64,000 nucleotides of DNA from Burkholderiales bacterium (GCA_016192425.1 JACPUE010000056.1:39764-103763); one strand, 5' to 3'; counted from the first letter of the stretch, positions 42,893 through 52,200 are shown. A program made the numbers and translations. Notes: generated from the letters alone by a model not told the origin.

Positions 42893-43441
42893 ATGTTGTC
42901 CAAGCACCGCCGCATTGCCCTCGCAACCGCCCTGGCAGGCCTGTTGGCCCTGCCAGCCCTGGCGCAGAATACGCCCATGCCCGCCAGCGGCGAAGCACCC
43001 GCCCTGTCTGCCCAGCGCCCGGCCGATGCCGGCCAGCGCAAGCAATGGAGCCAGGAACGCATGCAGAAACACCATGCACAGCGCATGGCCGAGCTGAAGG
43101 AAAAACTGCAGATCACCTCCGCGCAAGAAGGCGCCTGGCAGGCCTTCACCCAGGCCATGCAACTGCCCCAGCCCCCCCAGAAAGCACTGGACCGCGAGGA
43201 ATGGGCCCGCCTGAAGACCCCTGAACGCATCGACCGCATGCGCACCCTGCGCAGCGAACGCAATGCCCAGGCCGACCGCCGCGCAGAAGCCGTCAAGACC
43301 TTCTATGCCGCCCTGAACCCAGAGCAGCAGCAGCGCTTTGACGCCGCCAGCCAGCGCATGCACCGCAAAGGCCCTGGAGAGCACCATGGCCGCGAAGGCG
43401 GCCCCGGCAGGCACGGCCACCACGGCGACGGCATGTTCTGA
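42893..43441 (+). CDS. Spy/CpxP-like periplasmic protein
   Basis: 182 residues. Signal peptide (LATALAGLLALPALAQ) and two LTxxQ-like helical stretches (LKEKLQITSAQEGAWQAF and FYAALNPEQQQRFDAA), as in Spy/CpxP proteins that bind unfolded proteins in the periplasm or sense envelope or metal stress. The C-terminal 25 residues are His/Gly-rich (GEHHGREGGPGRHGHHGDG), suitable for metal binding. AAAGGA precedes the ATG at 42893. Confidence 0.82.
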   Translation: MLSKHRRIALATALAGLLALPALAQNTPMPASGEAPALSAQRPADAGQRKQWSQERMQKHHAQRMAELKEKLQITSAQEGAWQAFTQAMQLPQPPQKALDREEWARLKTPERIDRMRTLRSERNAQADRRAEAVKTFYAALNPEQQQRFDAASQRMHRKGPGEHHGREGGPGRHGHHGDGMF

Positions 43442-43611
43442 ACCATTGCGCCCACCCAGGGCGCTGGTTGCGCCATGGGTGGATGGCAGCTTGTCGCAGC
43501 CAGCCCACAACCGGTGGCAGAAAACAGGGCGTGGCAGACTGGAAATGCATACCAGCCGCTACACTTTTACCAGCGCCGCGCCCACAGCGGCGCCAGCAGC
43601 CATCGCCCACC

Positions 43612-44214
43612 ATGTCTTCTATCCAGACCGTGCGCCCAGGGCGCCACCCTGTGTTCTCCATCCACTGCGGCCTTGCCATCGGCCTGGCCTTGGGGTGGAT
43701 GGGATCTGCAGCGGCACAGGAGCCAGCAGTCTCTGAGCTGGCCACGCGATCGGTTTATGTCCAGGCTGGTGTGGCGCGCGAAGACACCCAGGCCTGGATC
43801 GTGGGCACCACCGTGCCCTGGAAGCAATGGAGCGCCCCCTGGGCTGGCGGCGCCCTGCGCGGCCATTGGGACTTGTACCTGGGCCAATGGGCGGCCGATG
43901 GAGCCACCGGCCGCACCCACAGCACCGTGCTGGGTGCCGGTGCCGCCTTGCAGTGGCGCCCGGCGCAAGGCCACAGCCCCTGGTTCATCGAAGCCGGTAC
44001 CGGCCTGAACTACGCCAAGCCGCGCTTCATCACGGCCACCAAAGAGATGGGCACGCGCCTGAACTTTGCCTCGCACCTGGCCGTGGGCTACCAGCACGGC
44101 GCACAGCAGGAACACGAATGGCAGCTGCGCATCCAGCACAGCTCCAATGGCAGCCTGAAAAAGCCCAACCCAGGCCAGAACTTCCTGCAACTGCGCTACG
44201 CCCGGCATTTCTGA
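43612..44214 (+). CDS. pagL: Lipid A 3-O-deacylase PagL
   Basis: 200 residues. Signal peptide (cleavage near AAA-Q, residue 35) and an eight-strand outer-membrane barrel. The active site H176-x-S178 lies in IQHSSNGSLKKPNPGQN, as in Pseudomonas PagL (H-x-S-N). It removes the 3-O acyl chain of lipid A. The final residue is Phe after an alternating strand (LQLRYARHF), the usual barrel end. A clear terminator follows. Confidence 0.92.
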   Translation: MSSIQTVRPGRHPVFSIHCGLAIGLALGWMGSAAAQEPAVSELATRSVYVQAGVAREDTQAWIVGTTVPWKQWSAPWAGGALRGHWDLYLGQWAADGATGRTHSTVLGAGAALQWRPAQGHSPWFIEAGTGLNYAKPRFITATKEMGTRLNFASHLAVGYQHGAQQEHEWQLRIQHSSNGSLKKPNPGQNFLQLRYARHF

Positions 44215-44251
44215 CCGGCTGGCTAGCCAGCGTCCGCTTCTTCCCCCTTGC

Positions 44252-44281
44252 GCGCCACGCCTTCTACAGGCGTGGCGCTTT
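44252..44281 (+). terminator. Rho-independent terminator of pagL
   Basis: GCGCCACGCC (44252-44261), loop TTCTACA, GGCGTGGCGC (44269-44278), then TTT. A ten-base-pair stem 38 bases after the pagL stop. Confidence 0.75.
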
Positions 44282-44307
44282 GCCATGGGCGCCGATAGCG
44301 GCGCTGC

Positions 44308-44512
44308 TGTGGACAAGTCTGGTGATGCATCTGGCACAACACCCTGGTTTTCCACAGGATGGGCAATCTGCCGCATCTTGTTCATGCTTGCCAGCATTCC
44401 AAACCCTGCCGGACCCACAGACCTTTGCATGTGGCAAGTAGCCGCCAGCATTGGAAAAATGCTGCTTATCCACACAAAACGGCCTGCTCTACTACTACTG
44501 CTATTTATATCA
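44308..44512 (+). other. Origin-like element 2: DnaA boxes plus DnaA-trio
   Basis: In the 397-bp gap between convergent pagL and a GGDEF-EAL gene. DnaA boxes: TGTGGACAA at 44308-44316 (one off, minus), TTTTCCACA at 44348-44356 (fits TTWTNCACA, plus), TTATCCACA at 44466-44474 (perfect, plus). After exactly 14 bases come CTA CTA CTA CTG CTA (44489-44503), then TTTATATCAATAAG. Box spacings (40 and 118) almost equal those of element 1 (40 and 119), and TGTGGA-AAGTCTGG, CTGGCACAA and TCCACA-AAA blocks are shared, so the two are homologous copies. Confidence 0.6.
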
Positions 44513-44590
44513 ATAAGCTTGTAGAACAACTCCAAGGGACATGGCGCCCTGGCAAAAACGACCCACGGCCCTGCCGCCCGCAGGTGCAGG

Positions 44591-44610
44591 AAAAAGCCCC
44601 GGCGTGCCGG
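44591..44610 (-). terminator. Rho-independent terminator of the GGDEF-EAL gene
   Basis: On the minus strand CCGGC-AC-GCCGG is followed by GGCTTTTT. It begins right after the stop at 44612. Confidence 0.6.
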
Positions 44611-44611
44611 T

Positions 44612-47600
44612 TCAAGGAATGATGGGAAGGCGCAGCAGGCGTTCGAGCGTGCCTGCCGGAATGGGTTTGCTGAACAGGTAGCCCTGGAAGGCCGGGCACC
44701 CGGCCTTGACCAGCAGCAGGTGCTGTTCGGCCGTTTCCACGCCCTCGGCAATCACCTCCAGGCCCAGGGTCTGGCCCAGCGCGATGATGGTGTTGATGAT
44801 GGCCGCGTCGTTCGGGTCGGAAAACAGGTCGCGCACAAAGCTCTGGTCGATCTTGATCTGGTCCAGCGGCATGCGCTTGAGGTAGCTCAGGCTGGAGTAG
44901 CCGGTGCCAAAGTCGTCGAGCGAGAACCGCACCCCCAGCTTGCGCAAGGTGGTCATGGTGGCGACGGTGATGTCCAGGTCTTCCACCATCAGGCTTTCGG
45001 TCAGCTCCAGCTTGAGCCGGTCGGCCGGCACCTCGTTGACGGCCAGGGCGCGGGCCACATCGTCCACAAAGCCTTCGTGGTGGAACTGCTGCGAGCTCAC
45101 GTTGACCGCCATGGTCAGGTGGCACAGCTGGGGGTCGTCCTTCCAGCGGGCCAGCAGCTTGCAGGCCGAGTGCAGCACCCAGCGCCCCAGCGCGAGGATC
45201 AGGCCGGTCTCCTCCGCCACCGAGATGAACTGGGCGGGCGAGACCAGGCCCCGCTCCGGGTGGTGCCAGCGCACCAGCGCCTCCACCCCCACAAAGCGCC
45301 CGTTCTGGTCCACCTGGGGCTGGAAATGCAGCAGGAACTGCTCGAACGCCAGCGCATGGCGCAGGTCGTCCTCCAGCGCGGCGCGGGCGCTCACGGCGGC
45401 CTGCATCTCCGGGTCGAAGAAACGCAAGGTGTTGCGCCCCGCCGACTTGGCCTGGTACATGGCCAGGTCGGCCTGCTTGAGCAGCTCCAGCACGCTGGTG
45501 TGCGGCCCCCGGAAGGGCACGATGCCGATGCTGGGCGTACTGCGGTAGTGGTAGCCCGCCAGGGCATAGGGCTGGGCCAGCTGGGCCAGGATCTTTTCGC
45601 CCACGCCGCGCGCTTCCAGCGCCAGCGTTGCCGGATCCGTGCTCAGGCCTTCGAGCATGACCACAAACTCGTCGCCACCCAGGCGCGCCACGGTGTCCAC
45701 GCTGCGCACGCAGGTGTTCAGGCGCTGCGCCACTTGCTGCAGCAGCAGGTCGCCCTTGTCGTGCCCCAGGGTGTCGTTGAGGGTCTTGAAGTTGTCCAGG
45801 TCGATGAACAGCAGCGCCCCGCTCTGCTCCTGGCGCTTGGCATTGCCCAGCGCGTGCTGCATGCGGTCCAGCAGCAGCATGCGGTTGGGCAGGCCGGTGA
45901 GGGTGTCGTAGAACGCCAGGCGCTGGATCTCACGATCCTTGGCCTTGCGCTGGCGGATGTCGGTGTTGATCTCCAGGATGGACTCGGGCCGGCCCTTGTC
46001 GTCCAGCACCAGGGTCCAGCGTCCCTCGGCCTCGATGGTGTGGCCTCCTTGGTGGCGCACATTGATTTCGCCCGACCATTCGCCCCGGGTCAGTACGGTG
46101 GTGGTGGCGTGCTCGAAGGCGGCGGTGTCGCCGTACATCAGGGCATCGGCCTGGCGCCCCTGGGCCTGGGCCGCGCTCCAGCCGTACAGGCGCTCTGCCC
46201 CCTGGTTCCAGTAGATGATGCGGTGCTGCAGGTCGCGCTCGACGATGGCATCCTGCGCCTTGTCCAGCAGTGAGGCCTGGTGGCGCACGCGCACATCGGT
46301 GGCCTGGCGTTCGATCTCGGCGGCGGCGCGGGTGGCAAAAATCTGCAGCGTGGTGGCCACGAAGTCTGCATTGGCCAGCGGCTGGCGGAACAGCACGAAG
46401 ATCATGCCCATGGGCTTGCCCGATGCATCGCACAACTGCTGCCCGGCGTAGGCCTGGGCCTGTACCTTCTGCACGATGGGCGTGTGTGGATAGCGCTGCA
46501 GCAGGCCGTTTTGCACCACGAACTGCTTTTGCTGCAGCAGCTCCATGCTGGGCGTGCCTTCGAGGGGGTATTCCACGCTGTCGGACAGCTTGCCCTCCAC
46601 CACCAGTGCAAGGGCCAGCACCCTGGGTGCATCGCCCGCCTGCCTGCTCGGCAACAGGCGCGCCACACAACCCACCTGGGCGCCCAGCGCTTCGCCCATG
46701 TTGCGCGCCAGTTGCACAAAGAACTCGGCCCCGGTGGTGGCCGACACGGCCGCAGCCATCTTGAGCACCGAGGCCTGCAGCTGCTGCTGTTCCTTGCGCG
46801 CGCGCAGGCCCATGATGCCAAAGGCCAGGTCATCGGCCAGTTGCTGCATCAAGGCCTCTTCTTCGGTGCCGATGACCAGCACCTCGGGGGCGTACAGGTA
46901 GAGCAGCCCAAAGGTCTGTCCGGCGGCGCGCAGGGGCAATGCCATCACCCCATGGAAGCCCTGGCCCACCATGCGATCTGCCCAGTCGGCCTGCAGCGTG
47001 GTGCTGGCCACATCGCGCACGATGACGCTGCGGCCGCTGCGCACGGTCATGCCAGCGGGCCCCTGGCCGCGCGGATGCTGATCCGACCAGGAAGGGCCCA
47101 GTTGCTCCAGGTAGTTGCTGCCCTCGCCTGCGTGGGCCACGATCTGGATGGAGCGCTGTGCGTCGTTCTGTGCAAAGCCCACCCAGCCCAGGCGGTAACC
47201 CCCCATCTCCACCACCATGCGGCACACGTCGTGCAGCAGCGTGGCTTCGGAGGTGGCGCGCACCAGGGCTTCGTTGCAGCTGCTGAGCATGCTTTGGGCA
47301 CGCGCCAGGCGGCTGAGTTCGCGCTGGGTTTGCTGGCGCTCGGTCACGTCGGCGGCCATCACCTGGCGCGCGGCTTGGCCGTTGAAGACGATGCCGCGGG
47401 AGGACACCTCCATCTCGCGCACCGAGCCGTCGCGGCAACGGTGGGGTTGCAGCAGCCCGCTCTGGATCTGGCCCTGCGGGTAGGCCAGCACGGCGGCGCT
47501 GCGCTGTGCGCATTCTTCGGGCAGCCACAGGTCTTTCATGCCCATGCGCAGCAGCTCTTGCGCGCTGTAGCCGTACTGCGCCTGCATGGCCTGGTTGACG

Positions 47601-48643
47601 GCCAGAAAGCGCAGGCTGGCATCACTGGCCAGTACCCACATGGGTTGGGGGTGGGCATCGAACAGCAGCTTGTACTGCTGCTCGGATTCGCGCAACTGCG
47701 CTGCCACCTGGCGCAGGCGCAGCATGGCCCCCAGGCTTTGCGCCAGGATCTGCAAATGCGCCAGGTGCCTGCGGCTGAAGCTGCCCGCGCGGCTGGAGGT
47801 GGCCTTGAGCGTGCCCACCACGGCATCGTCGAAGCACAGAGGGGCAGCCAGCACCGCACGCACCTGCTGGTGCCAGGGATCGTCCCCCAGATACCAGCCC
47901 TGGGCGGCCGTGTCATTGCACAGCACCGGCCTGCCCTGGTGCAGCTCGGGCCACAGATGGCTGTCGCGCAGGGGCAATGCACTGCCCGGCGCGTGCACGA
48001 GCTGCCCCACCGTAGCCTGGGCCACCAGTTGGCCGCCTTCGAGCAGCTCCAGCAAAGCCCCTTCGGCCTGGCAGATTTCCAGGGCGGTTTGTGCCACATG
48101 CTGCAGCACTTCGGGCAGGCTCAGCTCCAGGGACGAAATGCGCTGCTGCACGCGCACCAGTTCAGCGTGCACCTGGGCTTCCTGGGCCTCTTCCTGCTCC
48201 ACCAGCTTGCGCTCGCTGATGTCGGCCATGCCACCCACCATGCGCAGGGCCTGGCCCTGGGGGTTGCGGATCATGAAGCCTCTGTCGTGCATCCAGAGGT
48301 AGTGGCCGTCTTCATGGCGGATGCGGTATTCACATTCCCAGGTGTTGCCAGTGCCTTGCACTGTGGCCTGCAGCGAGGCCACCACGCGGTCGCGGTCCTC
48401 GGGGTGCAGGCGGGCAATGAATGTGTCGGTGTGGGAGATTTCGGAGTCGTGCGGCAGGCCCAGCACTTCGTGGAAGCGCCCGCCCCACCACAGGGCGTTG
48501 GTGCGCATGTCCCAGTCCCACACGGTGTCGGTGGTGGCGCGCGCCACGAGGTTCAGCCGCTCTTCAGAAATGCGCAAGGCCTCGGCCGGATCCAGATCCT
48601 CCGGCGAGGCAGGTGGTGGTGGCTGATTCTGCGCGTCGGTCAT
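44612..48643 (-). CDS. Multi-sensor GGDEF-EAL cyclic-di-GMP protein
   Basis: 1343 residues, soluble, with no membrane segment. Approximate order: PAS (25-145), GAF (160-310), PAS (320-440), GAF (455-615), GAF (625-780), PAS (790-905), GGDEF (915-1080), EAL (1090-1335). Both catalytic sites look intact: LGGDEFVVML near 989 and VEALVRW near 1120, with ELTES, SLDDFGTGYSSLSYLKR, QIKIDQSF and AEGVE all present. It could make or break c-di-GMP depending on the signals; ligands of the six sensor domains are not visible. It is transcribed away from aroG; a terminator follows. Confidence 0.93.
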   Translation of the reverse strand: MTDAQNQPPPPASPEDLDPAEALRISEERLNLVARATTDTVWDWDMRTNALWWGGRFHEVLGLPHDSEISHTDTFIARLHPEDRDRVVASLQATVQGTGNTWECEYRIRHEDGHYLWMHDRGFMIRNPQGQALRMVGGMADISERKLVEQEEAQEAQVHAELVRVQQRISSLELSLPEVLQHVAQTALEICQAEGALLELLEGGQLVAQATVGQLVHAPGSALPLRDSHLWPELHQGRPVLCNDTAAQGWYLGDDPWHQQVRAVLAAPLCFDDAVVGTLKATSSRAGSFSRRHLAHLQILAQSLGAMLRLRQVAAQLRESEQQYKLLFDAHPQPMWVLASDASLRFLAVNQAMQAQYGYSAQELLRMGMKDLWLPEECAQRSAAVLAYPQGQIQSGLLQPHRCRDGSVREMEVSSRGIVFNGQAARQVMAADVTERQQTQRELSRLARAQSMLSSCNEALVRATSEATLLHDVCRMVVEMGGYRLGWVGFAQNDAQRSIQIVAHAGEGSNYLEQLGPSWSDQHPRGQGPAGMTVRSGRSVIVRDVASTTLQADWADRMVGQGFHGVMALPLRAAGQTFGLLYLYAPEVLVIGTEEEALMQQLADDLAFGIMGLRARKEQQQLQASVLKMAAAVSATTGAEFFVQLARNMGEALGAQVGCVARLLPSRQAGDAPRVLALALVVEGKLSDSVEYPLEGTPSMELLQQKQFVVQNGLLQRYPHTPIVQKVQAQAYAGQQLCDASGKPMGMIFVLFRQPLANADFVATTLQIFATRAAAEIERQATDVRVRHQASLLDKAQDAIVERDLQHRIIYWNQGAERLYGWSAAQAQGRQADALMYGDTAAFEHATTTVLTRGEWSGEINVRHQGGHTIEAEGRWTLVLDDKGRPESILEINTDIRQRKAKDREIQRLAFYDTLTGLPNRMLLLDRMQHALGNAKRQEQSGALLFIDLDNFKTLNDTLGHDKGDLLLQQVAQRLNTCVRSVDTVARLGGDEFVVMLEGLSTDPATLALEARGVGEKILAQLAQPYALAGYHYRSTPSIGIVPFRGPHTSVLELLKQADLAMYQAKSAGRNTLRFFDPEMQAAVSARAALEDDLRHALAFEQFLLHFQPQVDQNGRFVGVEALVRWHHPERGLVSPAQFISVAEETGLILALGRWVLHSACKLLARWKDDPQLCHLTMAVNVSSQQFHHEGFVDDVARALAVNEVPADRLKLELTESLMVEDLDITVATMTTLRKLGVRFSLDDFGTGYSSLSYLKRMPLDQIKIDQSFVRDLFSDPNDAAIINTIIALGQTLGLEVIAEGVETAEQHLLLVKAGCPAFQGYLFSKPIPAGTLERLLRLPIIP

Positions 48644-48801
48644 GGCACATTCATGCGTCCAATGGCGCTGCGCAGCAGACGGGCAGGCCCCACGCAGAAG
48701 GTGGGAGCAAAGCGTTCATCACAGTTCACCCTTGGGGTACACACAATTGCTTACGCCATGCTACCTGTTTCGCTGGGGTACCGCCATGGCGTGCTTTTGG
48801 G

Positions 48802-49902
48802 TCAGCGCCCCGCGCGGCGGGTACGCACGGCCTGGGCCAAGGCCTGGAGCACAGGGACGGTTTGCGCCATGCTGATGCAGGCATCCGTCACCGATATACC
48901 CTGGCGCAGCGCCTGGCCTGGCACGATGTCCTGGCGGCCTTCGCTCAGGTGGCTTTCGATCATTACGCCGATGATGCGCGCGTCACCAGCGGCAATCTGG
49001 GCCGCCACGTCTTGCGCCACCTCGATCTGGCGCTGGTGCTGCTTGCTGCTGTTGGCGTGCGAGACGTCGATCATCACCTGCTCGCGCAGGCCCGCTGCCT
49101 GCAGCAGCGCGCAGGCAGCCTGCACGTCGGCCTTTTGATAGTTGGGCTGCTTGCCTCCGCGCAGGATGATGTGGCAGTCCTGGTTGCCGCGCGTTTCAAA
49201 AATGGCGGCCTGGCCCATCTTGGTCATGCCCATGAAAGCGTGGGTGGACTGCGCGGCCAGGATGGCGTCGGTGGCCACCTTCACGCCGCCGTCGGTACCG
49301 TTCTTGAAGCCCACCGGGCAGCTCAGGCCGCTGGCAAGCTGGCGGTGGCTCTGGCTCTCGGTGGTGCGTGCGCCAATGGCGGCCCAGCTCACCAGGTCGC
49401 TGATGAACTGCGGCGACAGCAGGTCCAGGAACTCGGTGCCCACCGGCAGGCCCAGCGCCAGAATGTCCAGCAGCAGCGTGCGTGCCATCTCCAGCCCCTC
49501 GTTGATGGCAAAGCTGCCGTCCAGGTGCGGGTCGTTGATATAGCCCTTCCAGCCCACGGTGGTGCGCGGCTTTTCAAAGTACACGCGCATCACCACGAGC
49601 AGCTCGTCCTGCAGCGCATCGGCCTGCGCCTTGAGCTGGCGCGCGTAGTCCATGGCCTGGCCGTGGTCGTGGATGGAGCACGGCCCCACCACCACGATGA
49701 GCCGGTCGTCCTGCCCGTGCAGTACGCGCGAAATCGCGGCGCGGCTGCCTTCCACCAGCGCCAGGGCGGCGTCCGGCGTGGGCAGCCACTCCTGCAGCAG
49801 CGCAGGGGTAATCAAGGGGCGCACGGCCTTGATGCGGGTGTCGTCGATGCGGGTGGTGTCGTGCGTGCTGGGCACGGTGGCGGGTCGGTGGGCGTGGGTC
49901 AT
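48802..49902 (-). CDS. aroG: 3-deoxy-7-phosphoheptulonate synthase (DAHP synthase, class I)
   Basis: 366 residues. First step of the shikimate pathway: PEP + erythrose-4-phosphate to DAHP. VVVGPCSIHDHGQAMDYA, MRVYFEKPRTTVGWKGYINDP, GFKNGTDGGVKVATDA and DVSHANSSKQ are the metal and substrate sites of the AroFGH group. Which aromatic amino acid inhibits it cannot be read. The 158-bp gap to the GGDEF-EAL gene shows no clear element. Confidence 0.95.
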   Translation of the reverse strand: MTHAHRPATVPSTHDTTRIDDTRIKAVRPLITPALLQEWLPTPDAALALVEGSRAAISRVLHGQDDRLIVVVGPCSIHDHGQAMDYARQLKAQADALQDELLVVMRVYFEKPRTTVGWKGYINDPHLDGSFAINEGLEMARTLLLDILALGLPVGTEFLDLLSPQFISDLVSWAAIGARTTESQSHRQLASGLSCPVGFKNGTDGGVKVATDAILAAQSTHAFMGMTKMGQAAIFETRGNQDCHIILRGGKQPNYQKADVQAACALLQAAGLREQVMIDVSHANSSKQHQRQIEVAQDVAAQIAAGDARIIGVMIESHLSEGRQDIVPGQALRQGISVTDACISMAQTVPVLQALAQAVRTRRAGR

Positions 49903-49941
49903 GATCCCCCGATTGTCGCCCGGATGGCTTTCACGCCTCTG

Positions 49942-50457
49942 TCAGGGTCTGCGGAAAGCCGGGTTCTGGCGCGACCAGTGGCGCGACTGCAGATCGTCCA
50001 TGCGCACCGTGCCGCCGGTGCTGGGGGCATGCACAAAACGCCCCTCCCCCACATAAATGCCTGCGTGCGAGGGGCTGCGGCCCGTGCCAAACACCACCAG
50101 GTCGCCGGTGCGCAGCTCGCTGGCGTCAACGGGCTGGCCCCACTGGTTCAACTGGGCCACGGTGCGCGGCGGCGGCGTGCCCACGCGCAGGCGGTACACA
50201 TAGCCGATCAGGCCGCTGCAGTCAAAACCCGATTCGGGCGTATTGCCCCCGTAGCGGTAGGGCGTGCCCACCAGCCCCAGGGCGTGGATGGCGATGTCAT
50301 GCGCTTGCTCGTCCGACAGCGTGGAAACGCCCGGCCAGGCCGACGGCCCCACCCGCGCCGGGGGCGTGCTGCTGCAGGCACCCAGCAGCAAGGCCGCTGC
50401 CAGCGCCAGCAGCGTGGGCACGCGGGCAGCCTGGAGTTTGAATAAAAAAATCGGCAT
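49942..50457 (-). CDS. NlpC/P60 peptidoglycan hydrolase lipoprotein
   Basis: 171 residues. Lipoprotein signal (LALAAALLLGACSS, Cys at 28) and a C40 cysteine peptidase domain: catalytic Cys in GFDCSGLIGYVY, His in SHAGIYVG, third residue His in RFVHAPS. Like E. coli Spr/MepS it probably cuts cross-links between peptidoglycan peptides. Divergent or unrelated to its neighbours; a half repeat lies upstream. Confidence 0.9.
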   Translation of the reverse strand: MPIFLFKLQAARVPTLLALAAALLLGACSSTPPARVGPSAWPGVSTLSDEQAHDIAIHALGLVGTPYRYGGNTPESGFDCSGLIGYVYRLRVGTPPPRTVAQLNQWGQPVDASELRTGDLVVFGTGRSPSHAGIYVGEGRFVHAPSTGGTVRMDDLQSRHWSRQNPAFRRP

Positions 50458-50470
50458 CAGGGCAATAGGG

Positions 50471-50502
50471 ACAAGCGGTAGTAGCTACAAAGATAATAGC
50501 AA
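50471..50502 (-). repeat. Family A dispersed repeat, half copy
   Basis: Minus strand TTGCTATTATCTTTGTAGCT then ACTACCGCTTGT. It lies between the NnrU-like gene and the NlpC/P60 start, where it may overlap the promoter of the latter. Confidence 0.55.
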
Positions 50503-50540
50503 AGTGTGCCAATAGCCGTCCACCCCCCACGTTCCACGGT

Positions 50541-51122
50541 TCAGCGCCCCAGCGGCGAGACGCCAATCAGCAGCGCATGGCCCCAGAAGGCGAAGACTGC
50601 CCAGGCCACACCCCCCAGCACCACGGCGATGCCCGTGCCCGCCAGCGTGCCGCTGGGGTAGCTGGTGCCCAGGGCGCGGTCGCGCTGGCGCGCGGCGCGA
50701 AAATCCAGCACCGCCCACAGCAAAAAGCTGCCAAACAGCACCACATCGGCCAGGTTGCCGTTGGAGACCAGATGCCCCAGCGCCCAGGACTTGACCGCCA
50801 GCACCATGGGGTGGTGCAGCCGCGCCTTGAACACATTGCGCGGCACATAGGCCGCCAGCAACAGCACAAACGCCACCAGCGTGAACAGCGAGGCCATGTG
50901 CCGCAGGGCCACGGGCGGATTCCACAGCACCACCGGCGCCTGCCGCGCCAGCCCAAAGCCCCAGACCACCAGCCCCAGGCCCACGAGCGACACCGCCGAG
51001 TACAACCCCTTCCAGGCACCTTCGCCCAGGCGCGCCAGCATCTGCGTGCGCCAGCCATCGGCCACGATGCGCACCGAATGCGCCCCCAGGAAAAGCACCA
51101 GGCCCAACACCAACATCACCAT
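50541..51122 (-). CDS. nnrU: NnrU family membrane protein
   Basis: 193 residues with about six membrane helices. LGLVLFLGAHSVRI, WGFGLARQAP and the HHP-containing loop ARLHHPMVLAVKSWALGHLVSNGNLADVVLFGSFLLWAV are NnrU/methyltransferase-like (isoprenylcysteine-type) features. NnrU is linked to nitric-oxide and denitrification genes in some bacteria; here no such cluster is visible except pseudoazurin at 16 kb. Start 51122 assumed; ATG at 51116 also possible. Confidence 0.85.
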   Translation of the reverse strand: MVMLVLGLVLFLGAHSVRIVADGWRTQMLARLGEGAWKGLYSAVSLVGLGLVVWGFGLARQAPVVLWNPPVALRHMASLFTLVAFVLLLAAYVPRNVFKARLHHPMVLAVKSWALGHLVSNGNLADVVLFGSFLLWAVLDFRAARQRDRALGTSYPSGTLAGTGIAVVLGGVAWAVFAFWGHALLIGVSPLGR

Positions 51123-51198
51123 GGCAACACCTGTCGTTGTAGTAAACAAGGGCTTTACTGTATCGGCAGACCGTGACAGGGTGCGGCCACAGGCGGGC

Positions 51199-51822
51199 TC
51201 AACCCGCCATGCCCAGGGTATTCGATTGCAGAAACCGCGCCAGCCGCGCCTTGGGGCAGGCCTGCAGCGCCTGCAGAAAACCAAAGTGTGGCTCGGCCAC
51301 GCCCCAGCGCTCGCGCAGGTCCTGCTGCATGCGCAGCAGCAGCGCGGCGGTGACCTGTGCGTCGGCCAGCGCCCGGTGCGCGCGGCCCGCGCTGGGCAAC
51401 TGGTGATAGCGCGCCAGCGTGCCGAGCTGGTGGTTGGGCGCCTCGGGGTACAGGCGGCGCGCCAGCCGCACCGTGCAGGCAAAGGGCTGCGGCGCATCGC
51501 AGTTGGCGCGCGCCAGTTCGGCCTGCCAGAAGCCCCGGTCGAACGGCGCGTTGTGTGCTACCAGCGGCACATCGCCCACAAACTGCCGCGCCTGCGCCAT
51601 GACTTCGGCCGCAGGCGGCGCATCGGCCACCATGGCGTTGGTGATGCCTGTGAGCTGCGTGATGAACGGTGGAATGCGCACCCCGGCGTTCATCAGGCCC
51701 TGGAATTGCCCCACCACCTGCCCACCCTCCACGATCACGATGGCCACTTCAGTGGCGCGCGCGCCTTGCATGGGCGTGCTGCCGGTGGTCTCGAAGTCGA
51801 TGACGGCGATGCGGGCGGTCAT
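51199..51822 (-). CDS. DEDDh 3'-5' exonuclease (DnaQ-like)
   Basis: 207 residues. Exo I DFETTG, Exo II HNAPFDRGF and Exo III RAHRALADAQVT contain the D-E-D-D plus H set of DnaQ-fold exonucleases. It is a stand-alone exonuclease domain of the polymerase III epsilon type, not linked to a polymerase gene. The ATG at 51822 is preferred to a GTG five codons upstream. It starts 21 bases after yjdM ends. Confidence 0.88.
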   Translation of the reverse strand: MTARIAVIDFETTGSTPMQGARATEVAIVIVEGGQVVGQFQGLMNAGVRIPPFITQLTGITNAMVADAPPAAEVMAQARQFVGDVPLVAHNAPFDRGFWQAELARANCDAPQPFACTVRLARRLYPEAPNHQLGTLARYHQLPSAGRAHRALADAQVTAALLLRMQQDLRERWGVAEPHFGFLQALQACPKARLARFLQSNTLGMAG

Positions 51823-51843
51823 GGCGGGCTCGCTCACTCCATC

Positions 51844-52200
51844 TCAGGCCTTTTTCAGGAACTCCGACTTGAGCAGCATGCTGCCCAGGTCGGTCTTGCA
51901 ATCCACGTTGTGGCCGTCGGCGCCGTCCACCAGGCGGATGCCCTTGATCTTGGTGCCCTTCTTCAGCGTGGATGACGAGCCTTTGACCTTCAGGTCCTTC
52001 ACCAGGATCACGGCATCGCCGTCCTGCAGCGGGTTGCCGTTGGCATCGCGCACCACGCCGTCGCCAACGGCCTCGTCATCGGCACTGGCGGCTGCTGCCT
52101 GGGGCCACTCGTGTCCGCAGTCCGGGCAGATGAACTGGTCGGCGTCAGGGTAGGTGTTTTCCTGGCCGCATTGCGGGCAGGCGGGAAGGGTGTGGGGCAT
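51844..52200 (-). CDS. yjdM: YjdM/PhnA zinc-ribbon protein
   Basis: 118 residues. An N-terminal zinc ribbon ([25 protein letters not shown]) and the PhnA-type C-terminal domain ([45 protein letters not shown]). Found widely and once thought to be involved in phosphonate use; its true role is unclear. It has no phn neighbours. Confidence 0.93.
   Translation of the reverse strand: MPHTLPACPQCGQENTYPDADQFICPDCGHEWPQAAAASADDEAVGDGVVRDANGNPLQDGDAVILVKDLKVKGSSSTLKKGTKIKGIRLVDGADGHNVDCKTDLGSMLLKSEFLKKA

Noticed and set aside
48644..48801. Paired GGGTAC/GGGGTACC motifs between aroG and the GGDEF-EAL gene as a regulatory site
   Set aside because: Too short and not symmetric about any promoter element.
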